49,574 bases of DNA. It comes from Intestinibacter bartlettii (GTDB taxonomy: Bacteria; Bacillota; Clostridia; Peptostreptococcales; Peptostreptococcaceae). The position numbers and the translations under genes are program-made. Location: the NCBI RefSeq assembly GCF_018917435.1, contig NZ_JAHLOQ010000023.1:1-49574 (forward strand). Direction: 5' to 3'. The first letter of the stretch is position 1, and each line of letters opens with the position of its first letter. The notes under the pieces are model-generated. The model was not told where the DNA came from. It did no database searches and worked only from the letters and a program-made list of their open reading frames with translations. Positions 44,586-49,574 of this stretch are shown here, piece after piece.

Positions 44586-45854
44586 ATGAAGATATTAAAA
44601 AAATCTACATTTAAAAACGTAGAAACTGAAAAATTAGTAAAAGAACAAGTGGCTTCTATAATAGAAGATATAAAAATAAACAAAGATGAAGCCTTAAAAA
44701 AATACAATTTGAAATTTGATAACAATAATAGAGATATTATAAAAGTTTCAAAAGAAGAAATTGAAGAAGCTTATAAACAAGTTGATGATGAGTTTATAAA
44801 AAATCTTAAAGTAGCAGCTAAAAATATCGAAAACTTTGCAAAAGCACAAAAGGAAAGTTTTAATAATAATTTTGAAAAAGAAATATATCCAGGTGTTGTT
44901 TTAGGGCAAAAACATATACCTGTTAGTTCTTGTTTGGCATATGTGCCAGGTGGGGGATATCCTTTATTTTCAACTGCATTAATGCTTATAATTCCGGCAA
45001 AAGTTGCAGGTGTAAAAAGAGTTGTGGCTTGTTCTCCAACTATGAAAGATGTTGCAAAGATAAATCCTAAAACTTTAGTTGCTATGGATATAGCAGGGGC
45101 AGACGAAATTTATGCAACTGGAGGAGTTCAGGCGATTGCATCATTTACATATGGAACAGAAAGCATAAAACCGGTTGATATAATCGTTGGACCTGGAAAT
45201 AAATATGTAACAGAGGCGAAAAGACAATGTTATGGAACAGTAGGTATAGACTTTGTGGCTGGACCTAGTGAAGTTTTAATAATTGCTGATGAAACTGCAA
45301 ATTCAACATATATAGCAGCTGATGTGCTTGCTCAATGTGAACATGACTTAAACGCAAGGGGAATATTAGTTACGACTAGTGAAAAATTTGGAAAAGAAGT
45401 GGAACAAAAGGTAAATAAAATGCTTGAGACACTTCCTACTAAAAACATAGCAAAACCTTCATGGGATAATAACGGTGAAATTATATTAGTTGATGATTTA
45501 AAAGAAGCAGTAGAAATATCTAATGAATATGCACCAGAACATTTAGAAATAAGCACAGCAAACAACGATTCTATAATTGATGATCTTGTAAATTACGGTT
45601 CATTATTTATAGGAGGGTATTCTGCTGAGGTATTTGGCGATTATGTATCAGGAACAAACCACACATTACCTACTTTAAAAGCATCTAGATATACAGGTGG
45701 AGTTTGGGTTGGAACGTTTATAAAAACTTGTACTCACCAAGTATTAAACAAAGAAGCAGTAAAATCATTGGGACCTGTCGCTGTTGAGTTGGCAACTGAT
45801 GAAGGACTACATGCACATGCTAATGCTGCAAGAGTAAGAATAGAAGATAAATAG
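44586..45854 (+). CDS. HisD/HpsN-family dehydrogenase
   Basis: A 422-residue zinc-dependent dehydrogenase of the histidinol dehydrogenase superfamily. Visible motifs: SSCLAYVPGGGYPLFSTALM (about 117-136), FTYGTESIKPVDIIVGPGNK (about 189-208), DFVAGPSEVLIIADE, AQCEHD (zinc/catalytic region, about 252-257), EYAPEHLEI and TGGVWVGTFIKTCTHQVL. Both YVPGGGYPL and the TGGVWVG-F-KT end look closer to the HpsN (sulfopropanediol dehydrogenase) branch than to biosynthetic HisD (VPGG-A-YPS). No other his gene is adjacent, which also argues against a plain histidine role. Monocistronic, with a terminator. Annotation as hisD would be a superfamily-level guess. Confidence 0.8.
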   Translation: MKILKKSTFKNVETEKLVKEQVASIIEDIKINKDEALKKYNLKFDNNNRDIIKVSKEEIEEAYKQVDDEFIKNLKVAAKNIENFAKAQKESFNNNFEKEIYPGVVLGQKHIPVSSCLAYVPGGGYPLFSTALMLIIPAKVAGVKRVVACSPTMKDVAKINPKTLVAMDIAGADEIYATGGVQAIASFTYGTESIKPVDIIVGPGNKYVTEAKRQCYGTVGIDFVAGPSEVLIIADETANSTYIAADVLAQCEHDLNARGILVTTSEKFGKEVEQKVNKMLETLPTKNIAKPSWDNNGEIILVDDLKEAVEISNEYAPEHLEISTANNDSIIDDLVNYGSLFIGGYSAEVFGDYVSGTNHTLPTLKASRYTGGVWVGTFIKTCTHQVLNKEAVKSLGPVAVELATDEGLHAHANAARVRIEDK

Positions 45855-45870
45855 TGTATCATAAATAAAG

Positions 45871-45903
45871 ATAATGGCTATCGAGAGATAGTCATTATTT
45901 TTT
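45871..45903 (+). terminator. Terminator after the HisD/HpsN-like gene
   Basis: Stem ATAATGGCTATC (45871-45882) / GATAGTCATTAT (45887-45898), one G-U pair, then a T-run. Confidence 0.88.
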
Positions 45904-46011
45904 TGCATGTAAAAAAACTAAGGATATGACATTATTTTGAATGTATATGCACACTAATTGAAATTTTAATAAATTAATAGATACTGTTTTTCAAAAAAAC
46001 ATAGAAAAGTG

Positions 46012-47103
<1,092 letters not shown>

Positions 47104-47153
47104 AACGAATGCTACTGAATTAATCATTTTAACCAAATAAAAATAATCCTATT

Positions 47154-47190
47154 AAACATTGCTTCAAGATTTTGAAGCAATGTTTTTTTG
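47154..47190 (+). terminator. Terminator after gap
   Basis: Stem AACATTGCTTCAA (47155-47167) / TTGAAGCAATGTT (47172-47184), then T-run. Confidence 0.92.
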
Positions 47191-47289
47191 AAGATAAATG
47201 TTATAATAAACCTAACAATCAAATATGTATAACTAATCAAGATATTTTGGATAAATATTTAAAATTTAAGTTATGTGAGGTGATAGGTA

Positions 47290-47520
47290 ATGGAAGCAAA
47301 TAAAATACTACTTCAAAAAATGTATACAAAAATAATAATTGAATTTTCAAAACAGACAGGTAAAGATTTAGAAGAAAGCTTAGATTATTTTTATAAATCC
47401 AATACATATGATTTAATTAAAAATGGTGTCTCTGATATGCATTGCAGAGGATATAAATATTTAGCAGATGAATTGATGTTAGAATATGGATTTAAACATC
47501 ATAAAGGTTATGTGAATTAA
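47290..47520 (+). CDS. Small conserved-looking protein, 76 aa, unknown
   Basis: A 76-residue soluble protein, helical, with IIEFSKQTGKDLEESLDYFY, then KSNTYDLIKNGVSDMHCRGY and LADELMLEYGF. The style is that of small clostridial DUF proteins; I cannot name the family with certainty. RBS GAGGTGAT. It ends with its own hairpin (AAGCATTGC 47522-47530 / GCAATGCTT 47541-47549). Confidence 0.7.
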   Translation: MEANKILLQKMYTKIIIEFSKQTGKDLEESLDYFYKSNTYDLIKNGVSDMHCRGYKYLADELMLEYGFKHHKGYVN

Positions 47521-47521
47521 G

Positions 47522-47553
47522 AAGCATTGCTTAGAAATAGGCAATGCTTTTGC
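47522..47553 (+). terminator. Terminator after the 76-aa gene
   Basis: AAGCATTGC (47522-47530) pairs with GCAATGCTT (47541-47549) and is followed by a short T-run. Confidence 0.7.
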
Positions 47554-47723
47554 TATAATACAAACGATAAAATTGCACATGATAAACAAATAATACCAGG
47601 AATAAATTTAATTAGTATGTAAAATTTATGTTATATATTGTAAGAAATATCCTAATTATTTGTCCAACTAATTTATACATCAAAAAAATAGGAGTACTCC
47701 AAAAATACTCCTATTAAACATCC

Positions 47724-48113
47724 TTAATCTATTTCCTCATGATCCAATTTATATTGCTCCTCGCCCCACTTATAAAGACCATTTAATGTAGGCAACAAGG
47801 CTTTACCTCTTTCAGTTAAAGAATATTCAACTTTTGGAGGTTTTGTATCATATTCAACTCTTTTAACTAAGCTATGTTCCTCAAGCTCGCGCAAACATTT
47901 TGTCAACATTATATTAGTTATTCCATTTAAACTTCTTTTTAATTCATTATATCGAGTGACATCTTTGAGCATTAAATGCCACAAAATCGGTAACTTCCAT
48001 TTTTGTCCTATAATGTTTAAAGCGTAAAGAACAGGGCAGTCGCTGTCATATATATTTCCATCAGGGAGTTCCCCATTTTATTGAATTTTGTCATCTATAA
48101 TATCAAATACCAT
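47724..48113 (-). pseudogene. HxlR-family transcription regulator with in-frame stop at codon 12
   Basis: On the minus strand an ATG at 48113 follows a perfect AAGGAGG. It reads MVFDIIDDKIQ, then TAA (48078-48080), and the same frame continues with NGELPDGNIYDSDCPVLYAL and IIGQKWKLPILWHLMLKDVT, the full HxlR winged-helix protein ending KLDHEEID. The sensor-type cysteine and the helix-turn-helix (RYNELKRSLNGITNIMLTKCL) are intact. No standard start lies between the stop and the HTH core; the first internal ATG (47984) would remove the first helices. So the regulator is probably inactive, or reads from a non-standard codon. It is divergent from the flavin reductase gene it would control. Confidence 0.72.
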
Positions 48114-48227
48114 AAATCCTCCTTAATTAATTTAAGTAAGGCAGAAAAAACTGCGTACTACTAATTTTTTTTTATTAAATTATAATTTAATATATCACAT
48201 AAAAAATTGCAATACGGAGGTATAAAA

Positions 48228-48875
48228 ATGAAAATAATAGCAATAAATGGAAGTCCAAGAAAAAATAATAATACAGCAATTGTATTAAAAAATGCACTAG
48301 AAGGAGCAGCAGCACAAGGTGCAGAAACAGAGATAATAAATCTTTATGATTTAAACTTTAAAGGATGTGTAAGTTGCTTTGCATGTAAAAGAAAAGGCGG
48401 AAAAAGCTACGGAAAATGCGCATATAGAGATGATCTTAGCGAAGTATTAGAAAAAATATTAAATGCAGATGCGCTTGTGCTTGGTTCACCAATATACTTT
48501 GAATCAGTTACAGGTGAAATGCGTTCATTTTTAGAACGTTTAATGTTCCCAGTTTTAACATACACAGAAGGATATAAAGGGTTATTAGATAAAAAAATAC
48601 CTGTAGGATTTATCTACACAATGAATGTGCCGGAGGAGTATATGAAAGAAGCAAATTATCTTCAAGCATTAAGATTTGCAGAAGTTGATTTAGAAAGATT
48701 ATTTGGTTCATGTGAATCATTAGCAGTAAATGACACACTTCAATTTAACGATTATTCAAAATACGTTGTTGAAGTATTTGATGAAGAGGCAAAGAAAAAA
48801 GTAAGAGAAGAACAATTCCCAATCGACTGTAAAAAAGCTTTTGATTTAGGTGCTCGTTTAATAGAAAGAGTATAA
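48228..48875 (+). CDS. Flavodoxin-fold NAD(P)H-dependent FMN reductase
   Basis: A 215-residue flavodoxin-like oxidoreductase. FMN phosphate loop INGSPRKNNNTAIVL (about 4-18), then the GCVSCFACKRKGGK-YGKC cysteine motif (about 44-61) found in iron-sulfur flavoproteins and related reductases, and ADALVLGSPIYFESVTGEMRSFLERL (about 76-101). Start at 48228 behind ACGGAGGT. Divergent from the HxlR gene, a usual pairing for electrophile or thiol-stress response. Three cysteines could hold a 4Fe-4S cluster, but the pattern is not complete. Followed by a terminator. Confidence 0.88.
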   Translation: MKIIAINGSPRKNNNTAIVLKNALEGAAAQGAETEIINLYDLNFKGCVSCFACKRKGGKSYGKCAYRDDLSEVLEKILNADALVLGSPIYFESVTGEMRSFLERLMFPVLTYTEGYKGLLDKKIPVGFIYTMNVPEEYMKEANYLQALRFAEVDLERLFGSCESLAVNDTLQFNDYSKYVVEVFDEEAKKKVREEQFPIDCKKAFDLGARLIERV

Positions 48876-48879
48876 TAAC

Positions 48880-48922
48880 AAGGCAGCTACTATAAATTAT
48901 GAAAAATAGTGGCTGCCTTTTA
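48880..48922 (+). terminator. Terminator after the reductase gene
   Basis: Stem AAGGCAGCTACTAT (48880-48893) / ATAGTGGCTGCCTT (48906-48919), one G-U pair, and T-run. Confidence 0.85.
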
Positions 48923-49037
48923 ATGCATAAATAAAAATGAATAAAAATAAATATAACAAAAACCGATAATTTTTGATAAAATATATTATAGTAGCAATAA
49001 ATAATATATAAAGTAAAAGAAAATTGGAGGAGATAGT

Positions 49038-49406
49038 ATGAGCGAAAAAAAATTAGCATCAGATTACTTTATGGAAGGATTAAACTGTGCAGAATCAGTT
49101 ATAAAAGCATATAATGAAGAATTTGGAACTGATATACCAATAAGAGTAGCTAGTGGACTTGGCGGGGGATGCGCTGTTGGAAATTTATGTGGAGCAGTAA
49201 ACGGTGCATGTATATGCGCAAGTTTTGTAAAAGGTAGAGATGAAGTTGGGGAAGAAAATCCAGCAAAAACTTATACAAGAAAAATAATGCAAAAAACAAT
49301 AGACCATTACGGTACAACAGAATGTAAATCACTTAAAAAAGATAGAGTTGGATGCAAAGAAATAGTTGATTTTTCTTATGAAGCATTAAAAGAAGCTTTA
49401 AAATAA
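49038..49406 (+). CDS. C_GCAxxG_C_C family redox-type protein
   Basis: A 122-residue protein of the C_GCAxxG_C_C family. Visible signature: NCAESVIKAY (about 16-25), then GGGCAVGNLCGAVNGACICASFVKG (Gly/Cys core, about 43-67), and C-terminal TECKSLKKDRVGCKEIVDF. Spaced cysteines and the Gly-rich core suggest a metal or redox centre; no biochemical role is established. RBS GGAGGAGA. It follows the flavin reductase in the same direction with a terminator between, and may serve the same electron-transfer chemistry (inference). Confidence 0.85.
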   Translation: MSEKKLASDYFMEGLNCAESVIKAYNEEFGTDIPIRVASGLGGGCAVGNLCGAVNGACICASFVKGRDEVGEENPAKTYTRKIMQKTIDHYGTTECKSLKKDRVGCKEIVDFSYEALKEALK

Positions 49407-49412
49407 TATAAA

Positions 49413-49454
49413 AAAACTGCCGTTATAATAATTTAAGTTAATGGCAGTTTTTAT
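49413..49454 (+). terminator. Terminator after the C_GCAxxG_C_C gene
   Basis: AAAACTGCCGTTA pairs with TAATGGCAGTTTT (one G-U pair), followed by T residues. Confidence 0.82.
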
Positions 49455-49455
49455 T

Positions 49456-49574
49456 GACAATGTAAAATAATTTGTGCTTATGATGAAATAAATACTCCTT
49501 TATGGCAATGATAAAAATATAAGTCAATGCCAGGAAGGAGTATTTTTATGAGTAACTTAAGCAAAGAATTAATA
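49456..49574 (+). mobile_element. Left end of an IS256-like element, cut by the window edge
   Basis: From GACAATGTAAAATAATTTGT (49456) the sequence matches the minus strand of the dead copy ending at 37305 nearly base for base for about 100 bases. The end shows an ATACTCC...GGAGTAT inverted pair (49491-49497 / 49537-49543) over the start of the transposase gene. Confidence 0.8.
49548..49574 (+). CDS. IS256-family transposase, 5' end only
   Basis: ATG at 49548 behind AAGGAG opens MSNLSKELI, the same N-terminus as the dead copy (MSNLSKKLI at 37212). Only nine codons lie in the window. Whether the rest is intact cannot be seen. Confidence 0.7.

Overview
The window is a very AT-rich (low-GC Firmicute) chromosomal segment. 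Isoleucine is encoded overwhelmingly by ATA, SD sites are strong (AAGGAGG and similar), starts include TTG and GTG, and two class T-box leaders control amino-acid genes. The CRISPR repeat belongs to the clostridial type I-B-like group whose crRNA-sense strand ends in ATTTAAAC. Together this points to Clostridia, most likely Peptostreptococcaceae (Romboutsia/Paeniclostridium/Terrisporobacter-like); the family assignment is inference, and no rRNA or tRNA gene is present to confirm it.

Left flank (1-11.5 kb), ordinary chromosome: a DMT-type exporter, a sodium:neurotransmitter-type symporter, a YgjP-like zinc peptidase, a branched-chain amino-acid block (T-box with ATC isoleucine specifier, ACT-domain subunit, ilvC, ilvB), an AAA/ABC-like ATPase behind a possible attenuator, a 58-aa protein, a phosphoglucomutase and a DUF2115-like protein.

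Centre (11.6-40 kb), a defence island. (1) A CRISPR array of 30 repeats and 29 spacers read on the minus strand, with its leader on the right and no cas genes in the window. (2) A five-gene same-strand cluster (15.2-23.7 kb): tail-anchored coiled-coil protein, two dynamin-like GTPases whose genes overlap by one base, an SF1 UvrD-like helicase with a RelE/ParE-like N-terminus, and a coiled-coil/Sel1 protein. This is the best candidate for a little-described system; the tandem dynamins recall Eleos/LeoABC, but the helicase and Sel1 partners are unusual. (3) A half-specificity subunit plus a type I-like methyltransferase with no nuclease, behind a promoter covered by three copies of a 16-bp palindrome. 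(4) A complete type I restriction-modification operon (R, M, S). (5) A two-gene CBASS: membrane-SAVED effector and SMODS/CD-NTase. (6) Dead IS256-like and IS200/IS605-like remnants, small membrane proteins including one resembling nucleotide-gated Pycsar-type TM effectors, and a zinc ribbon.

Right flank (40.7-49.5 kb), ordinary chromosome: VanZ-like and YihY-like membrane proteins, T-box (ACT threonine specifier) with homoserine dehydrogenase, a HisD/HpsN-family dehydrogenase, GAPDH, a small unknown, an HxlR regulator carrying an in-frame stop divergent from a flavodoxin-fold reductase, a C_GCAxxG_C_C protein, and the first 119 bp of a second IS256-like element that runs off the window. The sharp housekeeping/defence/housekeeping layout suggests the island is a hotspot repeatedly filled with defence modules and insertion sequences.
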